Part shown: piece by piece, positions 34,116 to 44,700 of the stretch
Position numbering within the stretch: the first letter of the stretch is position 1
How the letters are laid out: each line of letters starts with the position of its first letter
From: Cladochytrium replicatum
Taxonomy: Eukaryota; Chytridiomycota; Chytridiomycetes; Cladochytriales; Cladochytriaceae
Reading direction: 5' to 3'
DNA: 64,000 bases
Assembly (NCBI GenBank): GCA_025526935.1
Contig: JAHLKD010000072.1
Location: 186,001 to 250,000 of the forward strand
Position numbers and translations under genes: made by a program
Notes under the pieces: generated by a model
Databases searched by the model: none
What the model was told of the DNA's origin: nothing
The model's input: only the letters and a program-made list of their open reading frames with translations

Positions 34116-34651
34116 ATGACGTGGGACAACCCTGTTGTCAACTCCGATTCGCTATGGGGCGCTCCTACATCTACCGCCAAGAAGGGCGGCGATGACTAGA
34201 ATGCTTCCAATGACTGGGGAGGTGGTCAAGATAAAGTCCGATCCATGGAGTTCGTTCCAGATGGGTCGAGGCAACTCTGACTGGACTGGCAACGCAAGCA
34301 ACGGCGCACACCTCACCGGACAGTCATGCTACAAATGGTACGTTTCACCTTTTCTATGTCAAATAGTTAGGCTCCAAAGACATTTGATTCCTCGTGAGTG
34401 TAACATCTTCAACTTCCCATTCATTTACAGCTGTAAGGAGGATCATTTTTCGCGTGACCGTCCGTCGGAATGGGGCGGTGCTGCTGGACCATGCTTCGAC
34501 TGGTGAGTTTATTTTATGGATTAAGCTATTGTCGTGTTCTTGAAGATCAAGCGCTCATGACCTCATGACCCGATGAACTAGTGGAAGCACAGATCATCGT
34601 TCTCGGGAATGTCCTCTGCCCAGGAAGCTCCGTGAAGGAGTCTTGCTTTAA
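34116..34651 (+). CDS. CCHC zinc-knuckle protein, model uncertain
   Basis: Two zinc knuckles are built across introns. CYKC is completed over an intron at about 34337-34430 and continues CKEDHFSRDR, where the last Cys is Arg. CFDCGSTDHRSREC is completed over an intron at about 34501-34581 and is a perfect C-x2-C-x4-H-x4-C. The frame ends at 34649-34651. Glycine/tryptophan-rich pieces upstream (MTWDNPVVNSDSLWGAPT from 34116; NASNDWGGG; GRGNSDWTGNASNG) look like the low-complexity part of the same protein, but a stop at 34197-34199 or a missed intron separates them. A third, degenerate knuckle (CFNCEDRRKCKDKEC) follows in another frame. Such proteins bind RNA or single-stranded DNA (CNBP/Gis2 type). 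It may be decaying. Confidence 0.45.
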
Positions 34652-34816
34652 TTGTGAAGACAGGAGGAAATGTAAAGACAAAGAATGTTTGTATAAGCTA
34701 GGTGCGAGAAAGCGCGGTCGGAATGAGCCACAAATCGAACATCCAGATGGCCTGAGACCTTGTGAACAAAACGAATATATTACGGTTGAACAAAGTAGCA
34801 GACAGTCTACTTCGAA

Positions 34817-35365
34817 TCATGAAGCATTCGCATTTCCACTTCCGCAGCATTTCGACTGGGTTTGACTTTGCCCTCTGGCAGAAGGTTTCTTCACATTATC
34901 GTTGTCGCCGAGTTCGGTCATTGGTGTGATCCTCAGTTCTAAGACGATTCAGTCACTTGCATTCACCAAAATTGTAATAAGATACCATAAATATCTTGTC
35001 GATCTGGAGTGGGCTTCTTCACAGCTTGGACGATGTTGCGAACAATGAAAGTCGCCGAATTTTCGGCATCCGTAATGGCCCCTTCGATCTCCTTCAAGTC
35101 AATTATGCCCTGAATATGAACAAGCTAAGCTGATATTGGTTGAAGTGGTGTGCGATACGAACCTTTCGTTGTTCGAAAATATTGCGTGTGTACTTTTGTA
35201 CATCTGGCCGATAAGATGAGCACGAACCGAAAAATCGCACATGCGTTGACGTGGTTAAATACCTGCTATCCGATAGGTGTCTCCCTTAAACGTGAAACGC
35301 TCGGCTCTAAGCAGTGCCCTATAGCTTGCCAATACTCTTCGCTTAAGCTCGTTCGACGTACTCAT
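34817..35365 (-). CDS. LYR-motif protein, LYRM7/MZM1-like complex III assembly factor
   Basis: Exons 35365-35263, 35203-35163, about 35109-34982 and a last exon ending at 34817. The first exon encodes MSTSNELKRRVLASYRALLR then AERFTFKGDTYRIA, the LYR-type start (here SYR) with the following phenylalanine. It continues DVQKYTRNIFEQRK, DLKEIEGAITDAENSATFIV, RNIVQAVKK and LRITPMTELGDNDNVKK, which fits MZM1/LYRM7. That protein holds the Rieske Fe-S subunit in the mitochondrial matrix before insertion into complex III. It ends in KCCGSGNANAS. Its 3' end converges on the zinc-knuckle gene. Its start is 80 bases from, and divergent to, the NDUFB2-like gene. Confidence 0.82.
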
Positions 35366-35445
35366 CTCAACTCAGCCACACTTTCTTGTACGGGTATGTG
35401 GGATAACGAGAACCGACTGATTGTTCACCGTTCTTCATTTAGACA
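35366..35445. promoter_or_regulatory. 80-base bidirectional promoter between two respiratory genes
   Basis: The only DNA between the start codons of the LYRM7-like gene (minus) and the NDUFB2-like gene (plus). Both 5' UTRs and any shared control site must fit here. No known motif was recognised. Confidence 0.6.
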
Positions 35446-35834
35446 ATGGCAGGACAGTCTCTTCCTACTTACGGCCCATTCAAAGCCCCTCACGTCAAAG
35501 GTCGCTGGGCAGCTTCGCTATACATGGCTCCGGTCTGGTTCTTCCTTATGTACCGAGTTTACTACGATGGACCCCACCACTTTGTATGTGCTTTTTATTT
35601 TCAAGATAGTTGGGGTTTAGGGTTGATGAAAAGATTGCTGATCGTTGTTTGCCTTCTGCTTGCAACCTATGTATTTCCACTTCCGCTTACATCGCCGCCG
35701 TGGTCGTTTATCTGGAAACAAAGTTGGGTCATCATTCTTGGGAAGAGCCAAAGTACATCGCATACCTTGAAGAGGTCGACAAGAAGTACGGCACCCGGCT
35801 TTCTCGCGATAACATGCACCATGGTCACCACTGA
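35446..35834 (+). CDS. Complex I accessory subunit, NDUFB2-like
   Basis: Two exons, 35446-35583 and 35724-35834, give 82 residues. The protein reads MAGQSLPTYGPFKAPHVKGR, then WAASLYMAPVWFFLMYRVYY (one membrane span), DGPHHF, LGHHSWEEPKYIAYLEEVDK and a His-rich end NMHHGHH. The pattern of a short N-terminus, a single WFF(L/V)xYR span with DGP after it and a His-rich tail matches NDUFB2 (AGGG) of the mitochondrial NADH dehydrogenase membrane arm as found in plants and fungi. The exon-2 acceptor at 35721-35723 is the one that keeps frame and family length. Confidence 0.78.
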
Positions 35835-36099
35835 AAGAACGTGCAGATCAAACACTGTTCTCGTTTGATAAAATTTGTTTAATGGATGCAAGTTTAAGAA
35901 CAAATCATGAATTCGTATGCAAAGATGGAGTACCCGCGATTCTTTTGCTGTATTATATTATATGCAGTGAAGACACAGCTCAATCAACTTATGAGACTCT
36001 CACATGTTTACACGCATCCATGAACCCTTTTTACGCAAAGGCAAGAAGACACCGCGATATGAAAAACATCATTCCACAAGCAAACGGCTGTGCATAATC
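35835..36099. other. 3' flank of the NDUFB2-like gene, nothing recognised
   Basis: AT-rich, no coding signal. Probably the 3' UTR and spacer before the retroelement cluster. Confidence 0.4.
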
Positions 36100-36430
36100 A
36101 ACATCCGTGGCGGTGATTGAGTTGGATCAACCTGCAGACACCTTTGGAACTCATCAGCAGCACCTTCAAATAGCTACTGTTCAACAAATAGCTGAAAAGA
36201 AACCTGAAGGTGAAAATACAAAATGAGAAGCAAAACATTCACAAATTTTCAATTTACATTGGGCTTGCGAAGGGGTGAAGAAAACAAAGATATTTCATCA
36301 GCATAAAAAACGGATTGAAAACAGGACTATTATTAGAAAACCAAGCAAGATGAGAAGATTCACAAAAAATGGGTTGTGCTAAAGGATTGATGAAAACTGA
36401 GTGCAAGAATGGAGACAAAACAGAGCCTTG
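36100..36430 (-). mobile_element. LINE reverse transcriptase fragment
   Basis: On the minus strand the sequence reads LTQGSVLSPFLHSVFINPLA (motif B), then SNNSPVFNPFF and, after a frame change, YADEISLF (motif C with ADE for ADD). It is a degenerate piece of a LINE from a family other than LINE-A. The diverged LTR from 36431 abuts it, so the LTR was probably inserted into this LINE. Confidence 0.6.
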
Positions 36431-37165
36431 TGTTAAGGTTTCCTAGCAGCGGTAGGGCGTTTTTAGCTGTATTGTAGCTAGCACAACAGCTCCAGGTTCT
36501 GTCTCTTGGCCCAGTACCTGTTCGCCCAGGTGTGTGTATATGCGTATTAATCAGACAGGCTGTACACTACATCCAAGCTGGTCAGGCAACGAGGGAATGC
36601 TGTGGTCAAAGATATTGGTCACATCAACTCCAATGCCCAAGCCACACCAAATTCCACCAAATGAAAGGGATACTTTGTCAAGTGGACAGATCGGTGCACT
36701 GGTGTTTGGGTCAAGATGGTTCAAGGAGGTAAGTTGTGAAGAAATATCGCAGTAACTATTGAGATAACAGAAACTAACAGAACAAGTGAAAACATTCAAA
36801 CTAATAGAGAAGAAGTGGAAAAATTGCGGAAGAAAACAAACAATAAGTAATCAAGTAAAACATTCTTAAAACATTTCTCAAAGCAAATATTTCCAAGTAA
36901 GAAAACATTGCAGAACGGTAAGAAAACAAAAGACCACGAAGTACAACAAGATGTTTTCGAATGTTGAAACATTATCCAAAAAGGTAATAATCATTTCTGT
37001 CAGGTGATACGTGTTGACCAAACTCTTACACTAAATGCCACACCCATCCACACAGAACCTGCCAAACATGGAAATAAATACATGAATAACAAGTCCATAG
37101 ATAAGAACGAAGAGGGATTGGCAAAAAAACTCTCATATCCAAGAGAAAAAAGACAACTTAAGTGA
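36431..37165. mobile_element. Diverged LTR copy, subfamily 1, with extra internal sequence
   Basis: The left part (36431-36660) and right part (about 37020-37155) match the two ends of the 478-base LTR; about 360 bases of unrelated AT-rich sequence lie between. The ends are less well preserved than in other copies and no target duplication was found. This is an old copy. Confidence 0.6.
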
Positions 37166-37206
37166 ACCTGTAAACACCTGGGCGGTGTTAAGTGCCTCCA
37201 GGGTTG

Positions 37207-37675
37207 TGTTAATTCTGTGTATCCTTGGATAACTTACCCATTGTTTTGTGCAATAGGCTTTTTCTCTTGGGCTTGAGAAGTTTTTATGCTATTGCTCGAT
37301 TTATGTTTTGGGCAGTCATGCTGTTTATTTTCTTTATTGTTATTGTTGAATATTCTTCTGTGTGGGAATATTTATTGCGGTGTGAGGGTGGCTGGTTCCT
37401 TGAGACAGTGGAACAAACCAAACACTCACACACCACAGGTATAAATAAAGGAGACAGTGGAACAAACCAAACACTCACACACCACAGTCTTCCTGGTTAG
37501 CAATCCCAGCCTTGATTTGTATTAGCTACAGAGTGCTTGTGTGCAACAAGGGAATTTGCTTTATCATCATCCCATATTCAACTGGGCCAAGAGACGGAAC
37601 CTGGAGCCGTTGTGCTAGCTAAAGTACAGCTAAACATGGCCTACCGCTGCCAGGAGAAGCCCTTGGTTTTTAACA
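37207..37675 (-). mobile_element. Solo LTR, subfamily 2
   Basis: A 469-base unit with TGTTAATTC and TTTTTAACA ends and target duplication GGTTG at 37202-37206 and 37676-37680. On the minus strand the first 100 bases or so match LTR subfamily 1; the rest is different and shared with 39371-39840. It contains an internal direct repeat of about 29 bases (GGAACAAACCAAACACTCAC, twice). Confidence 0.85.
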
Positions 37676-37680
37676 GGTTG

Positions 37681-37935
37681 TAACAATTGCAGCAGTGGAC
37701 ACTGTAATCATTGCTTGGATAACAGTGCCCTCTTCCATCAGGTCGTCATCTGCATTCATCATTGGGGTGTACGGCGGTTTCTGGCTGATAAATAGGTAGT
37801 AAAGACCTCCAGGAGCTACTTATTCATTCAATAAATAGATGAGTGTCGTTTTCCGAATTCTTATTGGTCTGCTGAACCCTAACAACGTGTATTTTACCAA
37901 TTTATTTCACATTTGAAACAGGCTCTAAAGCAAAA
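37681..37935. other. Unassigned spacer between retroelements
   Basis: About 255 bases without coding signal. A TGATAAATAGGTAGTAAA-like stretch and repeated TTCATTCA could belong to another LTR, but ends and target duplication were not found. Confidence 0.3.
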
Positions 37936-38196
37936 AAATAAGTTTCCTTTTCAAAGCAAAAGAAGCTGCATGCGCTTTGGCAAATCAATGGGAAACAGTC
38001 AGTGAAACATCAAATCCAGTATCTCCAAAAAAGCAACCCAGATAACAAAATGAAGGCTTGACAGCCAGGGTTTGACTATGAAGAAGCAAAGGCTAATTAG
38101 CAGGAATGGGAAATTCTTGTGAGAATTACAGACTTCAAAGTAGCAAAAGAAAAACCACGAGCTTGGGCAAACTGTTCACAAACAGAGAGAACCTCC
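37936..38196 (-). mobile_element. LINE-A fragment (ORF2, after the catalytic motif)
   Basis: The minus strand matches the LINE-A region from CTCTCTGTTTGTGAACAG through the LLHG...VKPSF segment to about GCCAAAGCGCATGCAGC. It is strongly degenerate. It lies downstream of the LINE-B copy at 38300-38735 in the same orientation, again B followed by A. Confidence 0.7.
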
Positions 38197-38299
38197 ATAG
38201 TACCGAAATTTAGTAAAAACAACTTTATACAAATTAGTAATTATACACTAAAAGAGAAAAATTATTTTTTATTACTTTTATTTTTTTACAATGATTCAT

Positions 38300-38735
38300 T
38301 TTTTTTAATTTTTTTTTGAACTTCATAATATGTATTTATTGTCCAACCAATACATATCACCCGCTGGTGCAAAATCCAAATACAAGTGTAAAAATACACG
38401 TAAATTGGCAGCACATGGGGAGCCGTGCGAGCCGTAGGAAAAGTAAAATGTTTCAAAACACTAAGGCATATCCAAATCAACAAAAGCAGACAAGATACAA
38501 TCAGGAGCTGGAGACAAAACTAACTCATAACCAAGACAGTTTGACCAAATGCGGTTAAGTGCACGAAGAACAAGAACCCACTGGGAAAAGGCAGGCGAAG
38601 GATAAAAAGGCCGTGGTGAAAGCATATCAATTGCAATGTCAAGAGGTAGGTGGGGATCGTCAGGCGGGCCTAAATCAAAACTAGCAGACAAACTAGCACG
38701 CAAATGTAGACACATAGAGACATGGGCATGTGATC
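38300..38735 (-). mobile_element. LINE-B, 5'-truncated, abutting tRNA-Met
   Basis: On the minus strand it runs from the Cys/His region (SHAHVSMCLHLRASL) through PPDDPHLPLDIAIDMLSPRP and ILSAFVDLDMP to the B-type 3' UTR and an A-rich tail (T-runs at about 38299-38318). It is the longest and least duplicated LINE-B piece in the window. The truncated 5' end is about 6 bases upstream of tRNA-Met and the element points away from the tRNA. Confidence 0.8.
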
Positions 38736-38741
38736 ATTTCA

Positions 38742-38813
38742 GCTTCCTTAGCGCAGTCGGTAGCGCGTAGGTCTCATAATCCTGAGGTCGCCAGTTCGAT
38801 CCTGGCAGGGAGC
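38742..38813 (+). tRNA. tRNA-Met (anticodon CAT, elongator type)
   Basis: A 72-base cloverleaf. The acceptor pairs GCTTCCT with AGGGAGC, the anticodon loop is CTCATAA, and the T arm is GCCAGTTCGATCCTGGC. The A box is TAGCGCAGTCGG. No intron. Confidence 0.93.
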
Positions 38814-39370
38814 ATAAACCTCCTAGAGAATAAATATATGTGTTTGAGACTGTTCTTGTTCTACTTTTCATATTGATTATTCTCTGGGAAACCCCTCACT
38901 GGTCACGAGAGCGGCCCTATTTAATCGATTGTGGTGAACATCATGTGGGATTATGAATGTAAAAGGACTCTTTTACTAAAGTAGCTTTAACAACCATACA
39001 CATAACACACCACGACATAACAGATGGACTGGAGGCGTCCAGGAGTTCTCTATGCAGGATATAATTGTTGAGGTGATAACAATCGTTTACTCAGGAAGAG
39101 TAATAAGTATTTACGATGGTGTAAACACGTACTTTCGTTTCTTCTATTTATGCGTTACATCAGTCCAATGGGTATTCTTTGTTCCATTTAGGAATAAAGA
39201 ATCCATTGTCTGATTGAACCACTATTTAAGCAATCACAGTATTATTTACTTATTGGGAACAGCAGTTTAGTAATCAAGCCATACTGCTATACAAGAGTAT
39301 GCAACACTGATTGAATGGCATGTATGTGTCTCAGGATCGACTCTACTCAATCACCTTTGAACGGAGTATA
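38814..39370. other. Spacer after tRNA-Met, no gene seen
   Basis: About 550 AT-rich bases with no open frame of note and no recognised repeat; a short T-run near 38866-38871 may end the tRNA transcript. Confidence 0.4.
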
Positions 39371-39840
39371 TGTTAAAAACCAAGGGCTTCTCCTGGCAGC
39401 GGTAGGGCGTGTTTAGCTGTACTTTAGCTAGCACAACAGCTCCAGGTTCCGTCTCTTGGCCCAGTTGAATATGGGGTGATGATAAAGCAAATTCCCTTGT
39501 TGCACACAAGCACTCTGTGGCTAATACAAATCAAGGCTGGGATTGCTAACCAGGAAGACTGTGGTGTGTGAGTGTTTGGTTTGTTCCACTGTCTCCTTTA
39601 TTTATACCTGTGGTGTGTGAGTGTTTGGTTTGTTCCACTGTCTCAAGGAACCAGCCACCCTCACACCGCAATAAATATTCCCACACAGAAGAATATTCAA
39701 CAATAACAATAAAGAAAATAAACAGCATGACTGCCCAAAACATAAATCGAGCAATAGCATAAAAACTTCTCAAGCCCAAGAGAAAAAGCCTATTGCACAA
39801 AACAATGGGTAAGCCCTCCAAGGGTACACAGAATTTAACA
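39371..39840 (+). mobile_element. Solo LTR, subfamily 2
   Basis: A 470-base unit beginning TGTTAAAAACC and ending GAATTTAACA, with target duplication GTATA at 39366-39370 and 39841-39845. It is nearly the reverse complement of 37207-37675. It shares only its first 100 bases or so with LTR subfamily 1. Confidence 0.88.
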
Positions 39841-39845
39841 GTATA

Positions 39846-41340
39846 CCCTACTCCGACTACACTGATTGACCACAATATTCCACAATCACAGATCTTCAGG
39901 ATTGACACCAGCTTTCACGAGAGATTTCAGCCTTGCTTTAGCTGATCGAGCACACCCTTTGATCTTTTGACCCGAATCGTGATTCCTCATCACCAATTAG
40001 ACAAGAGTTTGGAGCTTTGTCAACATGGCCAATAATGTCTCCTTAATGTGATCTGCCACCAGAATTGGTGGGGTTTCCTTGGTGGGGTGGTTGTCATTCA
40101 CTCATCATTCGTCTGATCTGACCCATGAATTTGTGAAGTGAAGGCAGATCTGCCCTTTTGCCACTCGCAGAAACATTCCGTCAGTCTGTGGATTTGTATC
40201 TGGTTTCGCATCCAAGGGATGTTCGAGATAGAAAATCCACTAGTTTGGTTATTTTGAGCTCCAAGAAGATGCCAAAAAAATGGCCAGTATTCTGCAGGAT
40301 TGATGCAAAGGGGTAAGACTTCGTGCTTTCCAAACCATCTGCTCATGCAACTGACAGAATGCCAAGAATATTGAGGCTGTCATGTCTTGTTCCCATTTGA
40401 ATATATGAAAGTCGATCCAGCCAGTATAAATTTGAAGACTTTCTGCAAAAGGTTCCTGCAACTGTATTCAGTAGTGCTGCTACCAGACACTTTGTAGCAA
40501 ACTCCGCTGCGTCCAAGCAGAGGGAATATTTTCTGCAATTATATTTTTAGTTGATCTGACAATCCTCCACACAACAATTCTCCATACAAATTTTATGATT
40601 GAAAAATATAACCACAAATTTTCTCACAGAATTGTTGGAGAAATTAGTGGCTGGTGTAATGTTATTGTGGCTAACTTTGTTTGATGTCCACAATTTCATG
40701 CGAAACGTCTTTTGGCTTGTCTTGATCTTTATTTGGCTTGCTATTTGTCTCTGTTTGAAGTTCGGATCGATTGAATGTTTTTTTCCAGTGTTCAGTTATT
40801 AAAAGGCAAGTGGGTCTTGGGAAATACATAATCACAAAGAGCATATCCACTGGTCTCTTCAAACTCCCAATCACAACATTATCACTCATCCACTCCCACA
40901 AGAGTTCAAACATACGTCATAAACCTCACACTTATTATGCCCAGTAAATCCTGCTGCAGCAACATTTTCGAATTTTACACTCAGCAACTATTTCCAGTAA
41001 ACTCTCCGTCAGTAAAAGGATTCAAATGTATGTCAGGAAATGAAAATGATGTGTCACTTCTAACATACATGGCTTGAATAATATTATAACTACAAGCCCA
41101 TATTTTGTTTCTTTCGTTTCGCTCCAAACTGAAAAACCGCGACATTTTCGGGTGTAGCACACCGCGTTCGTTAAAATACCTCCTATAAAATTCAGGCTGT
41201 AAAACATTGATTGCTGCTTTGGGAAACCTTAGCGTTAGAAATTAAAAGTAGGGCAATTCACTCAGAGTATTGTTCAACATGTTGGGCAGGAAGTCTTGTG
41301 GAACGACTGTGTTAAACGGCATCTGCTGCTGCATTAATTC
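39846..41340. other. Unassigned AT-rich region
   Basis: About 1.5 kb with no gene, no recognised element and only short shadow frames. It may be old retroelement debris. Confidence 0.35.
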
Positions 41341-41345
41341 GCAAT

Positions 41346-41457
41346 GGGGACTGATAATTCAGAAGTTCCTAGGGACTGATAATTCAGAAGTTCCTAATTT
41401 GATTCAGTGAATAAGATCCTCACGTTCGTCTGAGAAGAGATAATTCAGAAGTTTCTA
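41346..41457. repeat. Short tandem repeat with ATAATTCAGAAGTTCCTA core
   Basis: Two adjacent copies of a 27-base unit at about 41346-41399 (GGGACTGATAATTCAGAAG...) and a third, imperfect core at about 41440-41457. Downstream of tRNA-Ser in its transcribed direction. Confidence 0.75.
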
Positions 41458-41496
41458 CAGTAAAATGAACAAGGTTCTCTCAATATATTAAACTCC

Positions 41497-41577
41497 GTCA
41501 GCAGTAGGATTTGAACCTACGTGGGAAAATCCCATGTGATTTCGAGTCACACTCCTTAACCACTCGGACATACTGAC
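41497..41577 (-). tRNA. tRNA-Ser (anticodon CGA)
   Basis: A class II tRNA with the expected long variable arm. The acceptor pairs GTCAGTA with TGCTGAC, the anticodon loop is CTCGAAA, the variable arm is built on TGGG/CCCA, and the T arm is GTAGGTTCAAATCCTAC. The A box is GTCCGAGTGGTTAAG. No intron. Confidence 0.93.
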
Positions 41578-41623
41578 ATGTCATATAGAAAAAAAAAACT
41601 TAAAGTGTGTTTCACCACTACCA

Positions 41624-41730
41624 ATGTGTTGCCAATTTACGTGTATTTTTACACTTGAATTTGGATTTTGCACCAGCGGGTAATATGTATTGGTTGGACA
41701 ATAAATACATATTATGAAGTTCAAAAAAAA
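41624..41730 (+). mobile_element. LINE-B 3' tail, strongly 5'-truncated
   Basis: Only the last 100 bases or so of the LINE-B 3' UTR (from TGCCAATTTACGTG to ATTATGAAGTTC) and a short A-run. Its 5' end lies about 46 bases upstream of tRNA-Ser and points away. It is followed at once by a (CT)n tract and LINE-A ORF1, as at 4122-4647. Confidence 0.8.

Positions 41731-41773
<43 letters not shown>
41731..41773. repeat. (CT)n microsatellite between LINE-B tail and LINE-A
   Basis: About 20 CT units. Same position as 4518-4640, but without the CA block. Confidence 0.9.
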
Positions 41774-41776
<3 letters not shown>

Positions 41777-44700
41777 AATCAATGCCGCCTCCCAGCGTGC
41801 CGCCCGCCGCACCCCCCTCAAAAATTTTCATCGCTTCTGGCCGTGCTCGCTCCCGTGCTCCCTCTGTGTCCCACCCTCGCGCCCCTCAGGAAAACATTCC
41901 TGACTCTCAGCCCAGCAACTTTGATGGAGAAAATTTTCTGTGGGCAGATGAAGTGAATTCTCCTCGCAAATCACGTGACCGCCGATCACGTGACCAAGCG
42001 TCATCCACTTCAGAACCGCCTCGAATTAGAGGAAGATCCCCCGCAAGTGTCGTTGATGTTCACATGAATGATACAGTCGAAATGTCACTTACCCTTGCTG
42101 ATGCTGATCCCAAAGGGAAACGTCGAGCATCAAAATCACCCCCGACTCGCCGACCTGCCTCTCGTGCCAGGGTCGAGAAGAATGCCTCTGCAGCTGATCA
42201 TGCTACCTCTCCCTTGCCTACTCCTCGTGACCGATTCTTGGATGCTCTGCATATGCTGGCCCCTGCTCAAACTTCTGGATCTCATCCATTAGTGATGTCT
42301 GCTTTCACTCGTGCAATGCAATTTCTCCCAGTATTGGAACCAGAGACTGAGGCTGCCTTCTTTGCTGCATTGACTATTGCTGTAGTTCCGTTGGTTGAAA
42401 CTATCAGCTGCCCTCCTGCTGCTGTCTCTGCCGTGCCTTCCTAAGCTCAAGTTGCGAGTGCTAGCCGACCGCCACCTGCCCCTGCTACTCGCAATCCTGG
42501 GCCTTTCAGCACTGCAAAATTTGCCTCTCGTGCATCAAATGCTATTGTTCGTATTGAAGCTGCCGAAGCTGATGCTCAACCTGCCCTTTATCGCTCAGTG
42601 GTTGCTGGAGTGGACCCCCTATCTCGCAGATCACTACGGCCACCCAGATTGGTGATTGATTACCCGGCTGAGTCACCAATTTTGATCAATCCTCCTCAGC
42701 CTGTTCGTGATCGTGCTGCTGGTTTTGCTACTGTGAGGTTTAAGGAAATTAGTCATCAGCCACTTAATCAGCTCCGCACTCTGATTAATCGAATTTCTGG
42801 AAACCCTCAATTTTCGCGTGACATTCGCCATATTAGTTTTATTGGGCGTAACACTGCTGAGTTTATTTGCACTTCTGACTGTGCTGACAAGCTCCGCAAG
42901 GACATTTTTCCAGGTGATGAGGTGCCCGTTGATCTTTTTGACCCTGGGCAGCTTCGTTCTGGGTCTGTTCAATCACTTGAGCAACGTCAAGTTGCTGTAG
43001 CAAAGGCTGTTCACAAAAGATTTGCTCACCTCTTGCGAATTACTCATGATCCTGCAGGTTTTCATTATCTTCGTTCTAATCTTCCTGCTGCAGACTTGAA
43101 GCTACTGTTTCTTTAGCCCGTTCTTCGCGTTCTGAACCTACATCTCGCAATTAATGTGGACTTTTCGTTCTGGAACCTTCAACTGTAGAGGTTTGCCTCT
43201 GTATTTTTCAGATTTACTTGCTTGGCTTGTTACTCATCAGCTTGATTTTTTAGTTTTAACAGAAACTCATCAGTTAACTTTAGACAGTGTTTTCTCATGA
43301 GTATTTGTTGTTTGATTCTCGTCCTCCACCAGACGCTCCTTTGGCATCTGGTGTTGCTCTTCTTATTAACCCACATCGTTGCAGTACTTATCAATTTAGG
43401 TTGATTGCATCAGTTCCTTCTGGGTTTGGTTTGTGGTTTAGGTTTCGTCAGGTCGTGATTGGTGGATTTTATTTTCCCCCACGTTGGACTGCGGAAGACT
43501 GTTTGGGTGCATTATCTGATTTTCCTCAATTTGTTTCGAATTCGGATACACCAGTAGTTTTGATGGGTGACTTCAATTTTAGAACTCAGAGCACTGGTGA
43601 TCATGTTACTAATGCCCGTGCCAGAGCACTTCTTCCTTTTTTTACAGCCCACTCACTTTCATTGGTTGTCCCAGCTTCTTCTTCAGCTCGTCGCCCAACT
43701 TTTCAGTTCTCACTTAGGGAGTTCAATTATTGATTTGTTTTTTGCTTCTACTTATGTGACAGCTTCCTCTTATTTAGTGCATGATCAACCCCAGTCTATG
43801 GCTCCCCATCCTTCAGACCATTTTGCAGTGACCTGTTCATTTTCTTTAGCTGGCCCAGATCCTCAGGCCACTGTGCCTCCTCCTCTACCTTCTTGGAATC
43901 TCCGATTGTTAAAGGATGAAGTTATTCGTAAGTCGCACAGAGAAACTGCTAAGATTCTGCTTCCTCCAACATCAGAGGCGCTAACAGCAGCATTGGAACC
44001 ACTTCAGGTCCCTGTGGGGACTTCTCTTTCTCTTGCAGTGGCCCAGGGAGCAATTGATTCCGCATTTCAAATTATAGTTGATTTTGTTGAGGCAACAGCA
44101 GTTCTGACATTGGGACCACCAACACCTCGTCGTAGAGCACCAGCGACCACTCCTCTGCCCCCTGAGATTGCTTTGTTGCGTAGTATGGCTCGTTCAGCAT
44201 TCCGTGACTATTATTCCCTCTTTCACCACAATTCTTCTGACCCTCTTCTTCCTTTTCTAAGAACTCGCCAACGTGATAGTCACAAAGCATTCAAATCAGC
44301 TCTGAGATCACACAGGCGTAAGACAAAAGCAAATTTTTTTGATGACCCTAGTTCTTCATCAGTGCCTTCTCTTCTGAAACATGTGTCTCATGCTCGGCGC
44401 TGCGCTAACTTTCGTACTTCAGCTAATGGTTTAGATTTTGATCCTCAGTCTTTAGCCAAATATTCTGATCATTTTGCTAGTGTCTACAATGCTCAAGCTG
44501 CTGACCCAGTTTCACCTCCAATTGTTCTGTGTGATTTTCAGCTGCCATTGGATGTTGAAGCTTTTGTTCTAGCTATTAGGGACTGCCCGTTGGAGTCTGC
44601 CCCGGGTCATGATCGTCTGCCTGCAGAACTTTATCGCCCAATTTCAGCTATTCTTGCTCCATTGTTCCTGCAACTTTCTCAGTCCATTTTTCGCAGTAGT

